Part shown: piece by piece, positions 26,341 through 38,244 of the stretch
Layout: the number at the start of each line of letters is the position of its first letter
How positions within the stretch are numbered: position 1 is the stretch's first letter
NCBI RefSeq assembly: GCF_003076135.1
Contig: NZ_QDGZ01000002.1
Span: 124,001-188,000, forward strand
Origin: Nocardioides gansuensis
GTDB taxonomy: Bacteria; Actinomycetota; Actinomycetes; Propionibacteriales; Nocardioidaceae
Length of the DNA stretch: 64,000 nucleotides
Reading direction: 5' to 3'
The notes under the pieces: generated by a model
Told to the model about the DNA's origin: nothing
Databases searched by the model: none
The model's input: only the letters and a program-made list of their open reading frames with translations
Program-made: the position numbers and the translations under genes

Positions 26341-26742
26341 ATGGGCACCGTCGTCGTCGGTTATGTCCCCAAGCCCGAGGGAGAGGCTGCGCTCGCCACC
26401 GCCATCTCGGAGGCTCGCCTGCGCGGCAGCAAGCTGGTGGTCGTCAACTCCCACCGCGGCGGACACGACTTCGACAAGAGCGAGGCCGAGAAGGCCGAGG
26501 ACGACATGTCGCGCGTGCAGCAGGTGCTCGAGGAGTCCGGACTGGAGTTCGACATCCGCCAGCTGGTGCGCGGCTTCGAGCCGGCCGAGGACCTGATCAG
26601 CATCGCCGAGGCCAACTCGGCCGAGCTGCTCGTCATCGGCCTCCGCCGCCGCTCGCCCGTCGGCAAGCTGATCCTGGGCTCCAACGCCCAGCGCATCCTG
26701 CTCGACGCGCACTGCCCGGTGCTGGCGGTCAAGGCCGACTGA
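26341..26742 (+). CDS. Universal stress protein (single UspA domain)
   Basis: The 133-residue protein is a single UspA-fold domain. It begins with VVVGYVPKPEGEAALATAI and ends with the ATP-loop-like SPVGKLILGSNAQRILLDAHCPVLAV. The glycines and GS of the nucleotide-binding loop are present, so it probably binds ATP. The ATG is preceded by GAAGAAGGAGG at good spacing, and the gene appears monocistronic. The preceding 130 bases contain its promoter, although no clear -10/-35 pair stands out. Confidence 0.9.
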   Translation: MGTVVVGYVPKPEGEAALATAISEARLRGSKLVVVNSHRGGHDFDKSEAEKAEDDMSRVQQVLEESGLEFDIRQLVRGFEPAEDLISIAEANSAELLVIGLRRRSPVGKLILGSNAQRILLDAHCPVLAVKAD

Positions 26743-26782
26743 CGCAGGCCAGCCCGGTCGCGGCCACCCCGGGGGAGTCCGG

Positions 26783-26788
26783 CAGGAT
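26783..26788 (+). promoter_or_regulatory. -10-like hexamer before the HhH-GPD gene
   Basis: CAGGAT ends 6 bases before the ATG at 26795. Its AGGA could instead serve as a ribosome binding site, so the call is ambiguous. Confidence 0.35.
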
Positions 26789-26794
26789 GTGGCC

Positions 26795-27367
26795 ATGGGC
26801 TTCCACATCACCGGTGACCCGGCGGCCGACAAGGTCCTCGACGACTCCCCGTTCGCGCTGCTCGCGGGGATGATGCTGGACCAGCAATACCCCATGGAGC
26901 ACGCCTTCAGGGGCCCTGCGAAGGTCGTCGACCGCTTCGGCTCCTTCGATCCCGCCGCGATCGCGGCTGCCGACCCGGAGGAGTTCGCCGCCGTGGCGGC
27001 GACCACGCCGGCGATCCACCGCTTCCCCGGCTCGATGGCCGCGCGCCTGCAGGAGCTCGCCCGGATCGTCGAGGAGCAGTACGACGGGGACGCCTCCCGC
27101 CTCTGGACGGAGGCCGCTGACGCCCGGGACCTCCTCAAGCGCGTGATGGCGCTCCCCGGCTTCGGCAAGCAGAAGGCCCAGATCTTCGTGGCCCTGCTCG
27201 CCAAGCAGCTCGGCGTACGACCCGAGGGCTGGGAGCAGGTCGTCGGTGACTACGCGCTCGACGGCTATCGCTCCGTCGCAGACGTCGTGGACGAGGCCTC
27301 GCTGCAGAAGGTGCGCGACTTCAAGAAGGCCAAGAAGGCCGCTGCCAAGGCGTCCGCCTCGAGCTGA
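26795..27367 (+). CDS. HhH-GPD-type base excision repair protein
   Basis: The 190-residue protein matches a short actinobacterial HhH-GPD glycosylase family. FALLAGMMLDQQYPMEHAF is the N-terminal helical region, LPGFGKQKAQIFVALLAKQ is the helix-hairpin-helix, and the GDYALDGYRSVADV segment offers the candidate catalytic Asp. A Lys/Ala-rich tail ends the protein. No iron-sulfur Cys cluster is present. It would remove a damaged base; which one is unknown. ATG 26795 is preferred over an in-frame GTG 6 bases earlier because of spacing to AGGA. Confidence 0.85.
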   Translation: MGFHITGDPAADKVLDDSPFALLAGMMLDQQYPMEHAFRGPAKVVDRFGSFDPAAIAAADPEEFAAVAATTPAIHRFPGSMAARLQELARIVEEQYDGDASRLWTEAADARDLLKRVMALPGFGKQKAQIFVALLAKQLGVRPEGWEQVVGDYALDGYRSVADVVDEASLQKVRDFKKAKKAAAKASASS

Positions 27368-27376
27368 GCCGGGCCG

Positions 27377-28066
27377 ATGAGCAGGACTGACCCGACGGCC
27401 GTCCAACCGGGCGTCCGCCCGGCGTCATCGGGGAGCCTCGGGGGCCCTCCCTGCCTCGAGCCGGCTGCCCTGCCCGAGCGTCTGGTCCGGATGAGCATGT
27501 CCGGCCGCGTGGTGGTGGGCATCACCGGCGCACCCGGGAGTGGGAAGTCCACCCTGGCCGCCAGCCTGGCGTCGAGAATGGGGGAGCGGTGCGTCGTGGT
27601 GCCGATGGACGGCTTCCACCTCACCGACGCGGAGCTCGGCCGGCTGGGCCTGGCCGACCGGAAGGGGGCACCCGAGACCTTCGACGTCCGAGGCTTCGTC
27701 CATGCCGTCGGTCGGATACGCCGGGAGGTCGACGCCACCGTCTACCTGCCCGAGTTCGACCGCAGCGCCGAGCAGTCGGTCGCGGGTGCGATCGCTGTCC
27801 GTCCGACGCACTGCGTGGTGCTCGTGGAGGGCAACTACCTGCTGCTGGACGCGCCCGGGTGGCAGGAGGTCCGGTCGCTGCTGGACGAGGTGTGGTTCGT
27901 CGAGGGAGACGAGGACGTGCGAGTCCGCCGGCTCGTCGAGCGGCACGTCCGGCACGGCAGGTCGCCGGATGCGGCCGAGGAATGGGTCATGCGCTCGGAC
28001 CAGGCCAACGCCGCCCTTGTCGCCGCGACACGGACGGAAGCCGATGCCGTCGTGAGGATCGACTGA
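27377..28066 (+). CDS. P-loop nucleoside/nucleotide kinase family protein
   Basis: The 229-residue protein contains a uridine-kinase/PRK-type fold. Walker A is GITGAPGSGKST (about residue 48), VPMDGFHLTDAEL is the substrate region, and YLPEFDRS and VLVEGNYLLLD (Walker B) follow. It resembles the family that includes E. coli YggC and fructose-kinase-like FrcK. It lies 53 bases before xylulokinase, so a sugar or nucleoside substrate linked to pentose metabolism is plausible. The first 38 residues are low in conservation, and an ATG at 27491 is the alternative start. Confidence 0.75.
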   Translation: MSRTDPTAVQPGVRPASSGSLGGPPCLEPAALPERLVRMSMSGRVVVGITGAPGSGKSTLAASLASRMGERCVVVPMDGFHLTDAELGRLGLADRKGAPETFDVRGFVHAVGRIRREVDATVYLPEFDRSAEQSVAGAIAVRPTHCVVLVEGNYLLLDAPGWQEVRSLLDEVWFVEGDEDVRVRRLVERHVRHGRSPDAAEEWVMRSDQANAALVAATRTEADAVVRID

Positions 28067-28119
28067 AAGTACCTCGGGCAAGGTGTGCATCGTCCCCGGA
28101 TGAGCAAGGATGGCGACTC

Positions 28120-29589
28120 GTGAGAAGCGATGACGTGACGCCAGCCCTGGTCGCCGGGATCGACTCGTCGACGCAGGCCACGAAGGTGGTGGTCTGCGAC
28201 GCGGGCACGGGCGAGGTGGTGCGCGAGGCCCGGGCGCCCCATCCCGACGGGACCGAGGTCGATCCCGAGCGGTGGTGGGAGGCACTCCGCGCGGCCACCT
28301 CGGACGGGATCCTCGACGGCGTCAGCGCCGTCGGCGTGGGCGGCCAGCAGCACGGCATGGTCGCCCTCGACGAGGACGGCCAGGTCCTCCGGCCCGCGCT
28401 GCTCTGGAACGACACCCGGTCCGCCGGCGCTGCCGGCGACCTCGTCTCGGACCTGGGCGGACCGGAGCAGTGGGTCGACGCCGTGGGCTCGGTGCCCGTG
28501 GCCGCGCTGACCGTGACGAAGCTCCGCTGGCTTGCAGAGCACGAGCCCGAGACCGCGGCCCGTGTCGCCGAGGTGGTCCTGCCCCACGACTGGGTGACCG
28601 CCCGCCTGCGGGGTGCCGACCGGGTGCGACCGGGCACCGCGCGCACCGACCGCGGCGACGCCTCGGGTACCGGCTACTGGTCCCCCCACGAGGACCGCTA
28701 CCGGCTGGACATCCTCCGGCTCGCCCTCGGACGGGACGTGGGCCTGCCACCGGTGGTCGGGCCCGCGGACACCGTGGGAGAGGCGCCCGGCGGCATGCTC
28801 GTCTCCGCAGGCACCGGCGACAACATGGCGGCTGCCCTGGGCCTGGGCCTCGAGCCCGGTGACGTCGTCGTCTCCCTCGGCACGAGCGGCACGGCCTTCG
28901 CCGTCCACGACCGTCCCGCGGCCGACCCGACGGGCGCCGTGGCGGGGTTCGCCGACGCGAGCGGGCGGTTCCTGCCCCTGGTGTGCACGCTGAACGCCGC
29001 CCGCGTGCTCACCGCCGCGGCGACCATGCTCGGCACCGACCTGGCGGGGCTGGAGCGCCTGGCCCAGCAGAGCGCTCCGGGCGCCGGAGGGCTGGTCCTC
29101 CTTCCCTACCTCGACGGCGAGCGCACGCCGGACCTGCCCTTCGCGTCCGGGACCCTCGGCGGCCTCCGCCGCGGCAACGCCACGCCCGAGAACCTCGCGC
29201 GGGCGGCCGTGGAGGGCATGCTGTGCGGGCTCGCGGACGGGGTCGACGCCCTCACCGCCCAGGGCGTGCCCGTGCGGCGCGTGCTGCTGATCGGCGGCGC
29301 GGCCCGCTCGACCGCCGTCCAGGTGGTCGCCCAGAACCTGTTCGGGGTGCCCGTCGACGTGCCCCCTCCGGGCGAGTACGTCGCCCTCGGGGCCGCCCGC
29401 CAGGCAGCCTGGGCGGTCGCGGCCCAGCGCGGGCAGGCGGAGCTGCCGGCGTGGTCGCACCGCCCGGCGGTGAGCCTGCGTCCCGACGACCCGGCCGCCG
29501 GCACGCGGGTGCGCGAGCAGTACCAGGCGCTGCGGACCGCCGTGCACCCGACGACCCGGCGCGAGGGGCGTTCTGAGCCTGCTACGTGA
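28120..29589 (+). CDS. xylB: Xylulokinase (FGGY family)
   Basis: The 489-residue kinase phosphorylates D-xylulose to the 5-phosphate. It shows the FGGY N-terminal VAGIDSSTQATKVVV (phosphate-1 loop), GVGGQQHGMV with the sugar-contacting residues, the VSLGTSGTAFAV phosphate-2 loop and the C-terminal LLIGGAARSTAVQ adenosine motif. GTG at 28120 is chosen; AAGGA lies upstream. There is no xylose isomerase, transporter or repressor nearby, so the gene is detached from a classical xyl operon. The partner may be the preceding kinase. Confidence 0.87.
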   Translation: MRSDDVTPALVAGIDSSTQATKVVVCDAGTGEVVREARAPHPDGTEVDPERWWEALRAATSDGILDGVSAVGVGGQQHGMVALDEDGQVLRPALLWNDTRSAGAAGDLVSDLGGPEQWVDAVGSVPVAALTVTKLRWLAEHEPETAARVAEVVLPHDWVTARLRGADRVRPGTARTDRGDASGTGYWSPHEDRYRLDILRLALGRDVGLPPVVGPADTVGEAPGGMLVSAGTGDNMAAALGLGLEPGDVVVSLGTSGTAFAVHDRPAADPTGAVAGFADASGRFLPLVCTLNAARVLTAAATMLGTDLAGLERLAQQSAPGAGGLVLLPYLDGERTPDLPFASGTLGGLRRGNATPENLARAAVEGMLCGLADGVDALTAQGVPVRRVLLIGGAARSTAVQVVAQNLFGVPVDVPPPGEYVALGAARQAAWAVAAQRGQAELPAWSHRPAVSLRPDDPAAGTRVREQYQALRTAVHPTTRREGRSEPAT

Positions 29590-29679
29590 TTCCCACCAGG
29601 GCCGTGGCAGAATACGAAGCGCGGCTCTTGACGTCTCCGGGCCTCGCCGCGCCCCGAAGTCTCCTCACGAGAGGTGTTC

Positions 29680-31163
<1,484 letters not shown>

Positions 31164-31164
<1 letters not shown>

Positions 31165-32165
31165 TGCGGACACAGCCCGCCGCCGCGGCACTCCTCGTGC
31201 TGCTCGCGGCGGGCTGTTCCGCGTCCGGGCCGGGTGCGGAGCGGGCGCCCTCCCCGTCCCGGCAGCCGACCTCCGGGGTCGCGACGCCCACGGCCGAGCC
31301 CACGGCGCCCACGGAGCCCACCCAGCCGACGGCCGAGCCCCCGAAGCGCCCCCTGCGGGCCCGGGACTTCGACACCCCGGCGGCGATGGCGGTCGTCCGC
31401 CACCTCGCCGGCACCATCGGCCCGCGGCATGCCACCAGCCCCGCCTACCGCGCGGCGGCCGCGTGGACGGCGAGCTACTTCCGGCGCCTGGGCTACGACG
31501 TACGCCGCGAGCGATTCGCCGTGCCGGGAGGAGACTCCTGGGGTGTGCCGGTCGAGGCCGGCGCCTCGTGGAACGTCGTCGCCACTCCGCCGGGCTTCCA
31601 GCCGAAGGCGCCACACCTCGTCGTGGGCGCCCACCTCGACACGGTGCCCCAGGCGCCCGGAGCCGAGGACAACGCCTCGGGCGTCGGCGTGCTCCTCGCG
31701 GTGGCGCAGGCCCTCGCCGAGGGGGAGGCCCGGCTCCCCGTGGTGCTGGTCGCCTTCGGGGCGGAGGAGCCGCGGGGGCTGACCGACGCCGACCACCACT
31801 ACGGCTCTCGCGCGCACGTCGCGGCGCTGTCCCGGGCCGAGCGCGCGGCAGTGCGCGGCATGCTCTCGCTCGACCGGGTGGGCGTGGGCAGCGTGGTGCC
31901 GGTCTGCACCGCCACCGGCGGCACCGACCCGGCCCAGGAGCAGGCCCTGACGGCGGCCCGGCGTGCCCGCGTACCGGCGCAGCCGTGCGTCAACCGCTCC
32001 AGTGACCACTGGTCCTTCGTCCGTGCAGGCCTGCCCGGCGTGCGGATCGGTGGCACCTCGTACACCGGCTACCACAGTCCGCAGGACGTCGTCTCCGTCG
32101 TCGACGAGGCCCAGCTCGGACGCACCGGACGCCTGGTGCTCTCCTGGCTGGCCCCGGGCAGCTAG
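31164..32165 (+). CDS. M28-family metallopeptidase lipoprotein
   Basis: The 333-residue lipoprotein has lipobox AAGC (Cys18) and a Pro/Thr/Glu-rich linker. A Zn-dependent M28 aminopeptidase domain follows. Metal ligands are visible in VGAHLDTVP (His, Asp), AEDNASG (Asp), FGAEEPRG (Glu pair), SLDRVG and the late YHSPQD (His). It should trim N-terminal residues from extracellular peptides. The start overlaps the sigA stop by one base (TGATG), so it may be co-expressed with the principal sigma factor, an unexpected pairing. The stop is shared with CapA in CTAG. Confidence 0.88.
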
Positions 32166-33247
32166 CGGACGACGCCCATGTCGGCCAGCACGGCCCGGCC
32201 CTCGGCGCCCCGGAGCGGACGTGGCGTGAAGGTGGCGTCCATCCGGTAGGGGGTGAGGTCGACCCGGCGGACGCGAGCGTCGCGGATGGTCGCGGTGAGG
32301 ACGACCCCCTCCAAGGTCTGCTCCATGAAGTCCATGTCGAAGACCGCGTTGCCCAGCGAGTGGTAGATCCGCATGCCTCGGTGGCGCTCGACGCCCTGCA
32401 CCCAGTGCGGGTGGCCGCCGACGACGAGGTCGGCCCCCGCGTCCACCAGCCCGCGCCCGACGAGCGACTGCACCGGCCAGGGGGTGTGGGTGTACTGCTC
32501 ACCCCAGTGGGGGAGTACGACGACCACGTCGACGCGCCGGTCGAGCCGCCGCACCGCCCGGAGCACCCGCCCCAGGTCGCCGTGGTGGAGCGGCCCGGTG
32601 CGCGGGGGCATCCGCACCGAGAGCGCACCGGGAGTCCCCGGGGCCGCCCTCGGGGTCTCCCCGATGGCGTTGAACGCCAGGAAGCCGACGCGCACGCCAC
32701 CCCGCTCGACCACGGCCGGCCGCAGGGCGGTGCGGAGGTCCCGCCCGGCGCCGACCGGCCGGATGCCGGACCCCTCGAAGGCCCGCAGCGTCTCCACGAG
32801 GGCGTCGGGTCCGTGGTCGCCGACGTGGTTGTTGCCGAGCGAGAGCACGTCGAAGCCAGCACCTGCGAGACCGCGCAGCACCGACGGCGGGGCGGAGAAG
32901 TAGTCGTCCTGGGTCGGCGGGCCCGCGGTCGAGAGGGTGCTCTCCAGGTTGCCGACGGTGATGTCTGAGCGGCGCAAGAGCGGCCTCAGGTGCCGCAACG
33001 TGTCGGTGGGGTCGTCGTGCACGGCGGCGACGCGTCGGCCGAGCATGAGGTCGCCGACCACGGTCAGGGTGATCGGCCCTGCCGGCGGGCTGGAGGGCGT
33101 GGCGCCCGGCGGCGGGGTCGGCGCGGCTGCCGGGGACGGGGTGGGAGCGGCCTCCGGCTCCTCCGGCGGCGGCCCCGGGCCGGCTGAGCAGGCGGTCAGC
33201 AGCATGAGGGCCGCGCACCCGCGTCGTACCCACCCCCACTGCCCCAT
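32162..33247 (-). CDS. CapA-family lipoprotein (poly-gamma-glutamate synthesis-like)
   Basis: The 361-residue protein has a lipobox LTAC (Cys20), a Pro-rich linker, then a CapA/PGA_cap metallophosphatase-like domain. VVGDLMLGRRV, VGNLESTLS, LSLGNNHVGDHG, VVVLPHWGEQY and GGHPHWVQG carry the metal-binding Asp, Asn and His residues. No capB or capC lies nearby, so capsule synthesis is not implied and a phosphodiesterase function is possible. ATG 33247 is chosen because TAGTGT ends 7 bases upstream; a GTG 9 bases earlier is the alternative. Confidence 0.85.
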   Translation of the reverse strand: MGQWGWVRRGCAALMLLTACSAGPGPPPEEPEAAPTPSPAAAPTPPPGATPSSPPAGPITLTVVGDLMLGRRVAAVHDDPTDTLRHLRPLLRRSDITVGNLESTLSTAGPPTQDDYFSAPPSVLRGLAGAGFDVLSLGNNHVGDHGPDALVETLRAFEGSGIRPVGAGRDLRTALRPAVVERGGVRVGFLAFNAIGETPRAAPGTPGALSVRMPPRTGPLHHGDLGRVLRAVRRLDRRVDVVVVLPHWGEQYTHTPWPVQSLVGRGLVDAGADLVVGGHPHWVQGVERHRGMRIYHSLGNAVFDMDFMEQTLEGVVLTATIRDARVRRVDLTPYRMDATFTPRPLRGAEGRAVLADMGVVR

Positions 33248-33254
33248 GGCCGCC

Positions 33255-33260
33255 ACACTA
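33255..33260 (-). promoter_or_regulatory. -10 hexamer of a probable leaderless promoter (CapA)
   Basis: TAGTGT ends 7 bases before the ATG at 33247. Confidence 0.5.
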
Positions 33261-33359
33261 GACCCGGACGTCCGCCGGAGCTGCTGAGGTCATTCCTCGC
33301 CGGATGCAACCCTGAGCGGAGGAGCAAGCGTCCTGAGGGCACACCCGAAGGACACGACG

Positions 33360-33914
33360 ATGGAGAACCAGATGACCACCCTCGCCCGCATCACGGCCGC
33401 CGCCCTCGGTGGCGCGGCCCTCCTGCTGAGCACCCTCGCCGCACCAGCCCAGGCCGAGGTCTACGGGATCGACGACCCCGCGGACGCGTCGGCCTCGCTG
33501 ACCGACATCCACGCGCTCTCCGTGCGCCACGGGGCCGACAACGTCGTGGTGAAGGTCAGGTTCGCCGACCTGCGGCGCAAGGGCTCGGCCGGCATGAGCG
33601 TCTTCCTCGACAGCGACCGGGCGAGTGCCGGCCCGGAGTACGTGCTCGGCATGGGCCTCTCCGACGGCACCGACTACCTGCTCACGCCCGCGGACGGGTG
33701 GCGGTCGGCCCAGCAGTCCGTGGACTGCGACTACCAGGCGTGGCTTCGCTACGACCGCGACGTCGCCAAGGTGCGGATCAGCCGCGGCTGCCTCGACGAG
33801 CCCGAGGAGGTGCGGGTCAGCGTCAAGATGACCGACGACTCCGATGCCTCCCACCCGATCACCGACTGGGCACCGGGCAAGCGCCGCTTCACCCTGCCGG
33901 TCGCCCGGGGCTGA
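33360..33914 (+). CDS. Secreted protein of unknown function
   Basis: The 184-residue product has a clear signal peptide (cleavage near APAQAEV) and a mature domain of about 150 residues that looks all-beta. It has two Cys (about residues 122 and 141) that may form a disulfide. The DADNVVVKVRFADLRRKG-like stretch resembles secreted beta-sandwich proteins, but I cannot name a family. AAGGA lies 7 bases before the ATG. It stands alone between CapA and a convergent transporter gene. Confidence 0.7.
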   Translation: MENQMTTLARITAAALGGAALLLSTLAAPAQAEVYGIDDPADASASLTDIHALSVRHGADNVVVKVRFADLRRKGSAGMSVFLDSDRASAGPEYVLGMGLSDGTDYLLTPADGWRSAQQSVDCDYQAWLRYDRDVAKVRISRGCLDEPEEVRVSVKMTDDSDASHPITDWAPGKRRFTLPVARG

Positions 33915-33920
33915 TCGACG

Positions 33921-34748
33921 TCAGCCGGCCGCGACCAGCGCCACGGCAGCCCCGCACAGCACGAGCCCGAGGCCCTGCGCGCGGTGCACGTGCTCGCGGA
34001 GCGCGGTCGCGGCCAGCACGATCGTCACAGCGGGATAGAGGGACGTGAGCACCGCTGCCACCGTGAGGAGGCCGGTCTGCGTCGCGAGCAGGAACGCCAG
34101 CACGGCACCGCTCGCCATCAGGCCGGCCACTACCCCCCACAGCTCCGAGGCGTGCCGCGGCAGCCACGCGGCCCCGAGGGCCACCGCCGTGAGGGCCACC
34201 GCGACCATGGCCACCGCCTGGCACACGGCCAGCGGCCAGTAGCCGGCCTCCTCCGGCACCTGACCCATGGCGGCGAACAGCACGCCGAAGCCAACGCCGG
34301 CCAGGACCCCGTCGACCAGGCCAGCGGCCAGGTCTCCGCCGGAGTCCGGCTCCCTGCTCACCAGCCAGATGCCCGGCACCGCCGCCGCGATGCCGGCCCA
34401 CACCAGCGCCTCCGGACGCTCGCCGGCCGCCACCCCCACGACGACGGGCAGCAGCGCGGCACCCACGGCCGACACCGGGGCGACCACGCCCATCCGCCCG
34501 GCCGCGAGGCCGCGGTAGAGGAAGGCCCCTCCGGTGCCGCTGCCCACGCCCGCCAGGGCCCCCCACGCCAGGTCGGTGCCGGTGGGGGCGCCGCCGATCC
34601 CGGCCGCGAGCAGCACAGCGCCGAGGAGACCGCCGACGCCGGCGGTGAAGGCGACCGGCCAGGCGGAGGTACGCCGTGACGCGAGGCCGCCGATGAAGTC
34701 CGACACGCCGTAGGCCACGGCCGCGGCGAGGGCCAGCAGCACGCCCAT
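33921..34748 (-). CDS. EamA/DMT-family transporter
   Basis: The 275-residue protein has ten hydrophobic helices in two halves, as in the drug/metabolite transporter superfamily with two EamA domains. The N-terminal LLALAAAVAYGVSDFIGGLASRR is typical. The substrate is unknown; such proteins export amino acids, nucleosides or drugs. The ATG lies one base after the stop of the DUF456 gene, so the two form an operon. There is no separate ribosome site of note. Confidence 0.85.
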   Translation of the reverse strand: MGVLLALAAAVAYGVSDFIGGLASRRTSAWPVAFTAGVGGLLGAVLLAAGIGGAPTGTDLAWGALAGVGSGTGGAFLYRGLAAGRMGVVAPVSAVGAALLPVVVGVAAGERPEALVWAGIAAAVPGIWLVSREPDSGGDLAAGLVDGVLAGVGFGVLFAAMGQVPEEAGYWPLAVCQAVAMVAVALTAVALGAAWLPRHASELWGVVAGLMASGAVLAFLLATQTGLLTVAAVLTSLYPAVTIVLAATALREHVHRAQGLGLVLCGAAVALVAAG

Positions 34749-34749
34749 C

Positions 34750-35226
34750 TCAGGTCACCACCAGCCCGACGACCCAGACCAGGGCCGCCAGCGTGGCCGC
34801 GGCGAGCTCGATCAGGATGGACACGCCGACGGCCCTGAGCGCGTGCCGGGTGGCCGGGCCGGCGGCGGCCGTGCCGACGCGGCGCCGCTCCGCGACGTAC
34901 ACGCCGAGGACGAAGCCGAGGAACAGGCCGACCACCGGCACGACGAAGAACCCGACGGCGCCCAGCACCGCCCCGAACAGCAGGGTGGAGCGGGGCACGC
35001 CGTTCGCCCTCAGGCTGCGCCCGGGCACGGCGTACTTCACGACCGTGCCGACGACCAGCAGGGTGGTCGCCACGGCGAAGACGATCCAGGCGTCGCGGGT
35101 GGCGACCTCGGTGGCCCAGACCAGGATGGCGGCCAGCACCAGCAGGGTGCCGGGCAGCACCGGGACGATGATGCCGAGCAGTCCGAGCATGATGGCGACG
35201 GCGACGATGACTTCGGTCACGCTCAC
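34750..35226 (-). CDS. DUF456 membrane protein
   Basis: The 158-residue protein has four or five hydrophobic helices and the Gly-rich LLGIIVPVLPGTLLVLAAILVWA segment, characteristic of DUF456, a widespread membrane family of unknown function. GTG at 35226 is preceded by GGGAGG at good spacing. It is followed directly by the EamA transporter on the same strand. A strong hairpin separates it from the DUF7455 gene. Confidence 0.85.
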   Translation of the reverse strand: MSVTEVIVAVAIMLGLLGIIVPVLPGTLLVLAAILVWATEVATRDAWIVFAVATTLLVVGTVVKYAVPGRSLRANGVPRSTLLFGAVLGAVGFFVVPVVGLFLGFVLGVYVAERRRVGTAAAGPATRHALRAVGVSILIELAAATLAALVWVVGLVVT

Positions 35227-35262
35227 GCGCCCGAGCCTCCCATGTGGGGCCGTGGAGACGGA

Positions 35263-35296
35263 CGACGGCCCCGGACCTTGCGGTCCGGGGCCGTCG
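35263..35296 (-). terminator. Terminator of the DUF7455 gene
   Basis: A perfect 15-bp stem (35263-35277 with 35282-35296) with a TTGC loop lies 16 bases past the DUF7455 stop and just upstream of the DUF456 start. Confidence 0.9.
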
Positions 35297-35311
35297 AGGG
35301 TCGGTGGGCGG

Positions 35312-35545
35312 TCAGCGCTCGTCGTCGGTCGTCACCGCAGGGGTCTGGTGCAGCTTGTGGGTCTCGTCCACGACCGTCACGGCGATCTCACGGAGCTTGT
35401 CGCCGTGCTCGCGCGCGTGGTGGGCGCAGAAGAGAAGCTCGCCACCGCTCTGGAGCTCGACCCGCAGGTATGCCTGCGCGCCGCAGCGGTCGCAGCGGTC
35501 GCTCGCCGTGAGCGCAGCGCGGTCAGGGGCAATGGCAGTGGTCAC
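35312..35545 (-). CDS. DUF7455 small zinc-ribbon-like protein
   Basis: The 77-residue protein has a CDRCGAQAY pair and a FCAHHAREH pair, which together would bind zinc. This matches the small actinobacterial DUF7455 family, commonly encoded beside parE and the principal sigma gene. GTG at 35545 is chosen, with GAGG 5 bases upstream; an ATG at 35566 is possible. TACGTT at about 35580-35585 may be the -10. The function is unknown; a role in nucleic acid binding is only a guess from the zinc ribbon. Confidence 0.8.
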   Translation of the reverse strand: MTTAIAPDRAALTASDRCDRCGAQAYLRVELQSGGELLFCAHHAREHGDKLREIAVTVVDETHKLHQTPAVTTDDER

Positions 35546-35758
35546 ATCGGCCTCATTTCTCTCCATCGGTGTCTGCCCCAACGTAGCGACGGGGCCAAAG
35601 ATTCCCCGCCCGCCGAAGCCGACTCCCACCATCCTGTCATTAGATTCGTTACCCCGAATGCCTTATCCCCAAGCGTGGACCCGGCTTTCCTTACCGTAGA
35701 CCCGGCCACCGACATCCCGCGGCAGCGTGCCCTGCGCGGTCCACCGGCGTGTCGCGGG

Positions 35759-35764
35759 TAGATT
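35759..35764 (+). promoter_or_regulatory. -10 hexamer of a probable leaderless promoter (parE)
   Basis: TAGATT ends 8 bases before the GTG at 35773. The same hexamer with the same spacing precedes dut. Confidence 0.6.
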
Positions 35765-35772
35765 CGCCCCTT

Positions 35773-37845
<2,073 letters not shown>

Positions 37846-37858
37846 GTAGTCGACGCGC

Positions 37859-37892
37859 CGTCCGGCACCCTGACCCCGTCGGGCGCCGGACG
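37859..37892. terminator. Terminator between parE and the convergent DUF4242 gene
   Basis: CGTCCGGC (37859-37866) pairs with GCCGGACG (37885-37892), with a further CCC/GGG pairing inside. It is weaker than the other terminators in the window. Confidence 0.6.
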
Positions 37893-37913
37893 ACCCGTCG
37901 GGCGATGCCGGGT

Positions 37914-38165
37914 CTACGACCCCTCGCGGACCTCGTAGATCTCGTCGGCGACGAGGCCGTGCGCCTCACGGTGGACGGTGCTGGCGGCGTCTGCTGACGG
38001 GGCCTCGGCGAGGCAGAAGATCTTGCCGTTGGCCTCGTCCACCCAGTAGCGCAGGTACTTCACGTCGTACTTGTCCTGCGTGGCGAGGTCGGCCATGTGG
38101 GCCTTGGCGACTTCCTCGATGCCGACGGCGTCGCCCATGTTGTGGACATCCATGAAGAGCGGCAT
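37914..38165 (-). CDS. DUF4242 protein (SCO4226-like nickel-binding family)
   Basis: The 83-residue protein begins PLFMDVHNMGDAVGIEEVAKAH and contains YLRYWVDEANGKIFCLAEAP. This matches DUF4242; the Streptomyces homologue SCO4226 forms a ferredoxin-like fold and binds nickel. His and acidic residues in MDVHN and AHMADL fit that fold. The ATG at 38165 follows GAGAGGAA. The gene lies 79 bases downstream of the LAL regulator on the same strand, so it may be controlled or co-transcribed with it. Confidence 0.85.
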   Translation of the reverse strand: MPLFMDVHNMGDAVGIEEVAKAHMADLATQDKYDVKYLRYWVDEANGKIFCLAEAPSADAASTVHREAHGLVADEIYEVREGS

Positions 38166-38244
38166 GACGGGGTTCCTCTCGTTCGGTGGTGGATGACCTC
38201 GAACGTAGGTCCGCGGGCGGGCGCTCCGCATCGGGAGCGGATCC

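Noticed and set aside
27377..29589. Complete xylose utilisation operon
   Set aside because: Only xylulokinase and one other kinase are present; isomerase, transporter and repressor genes are missing.
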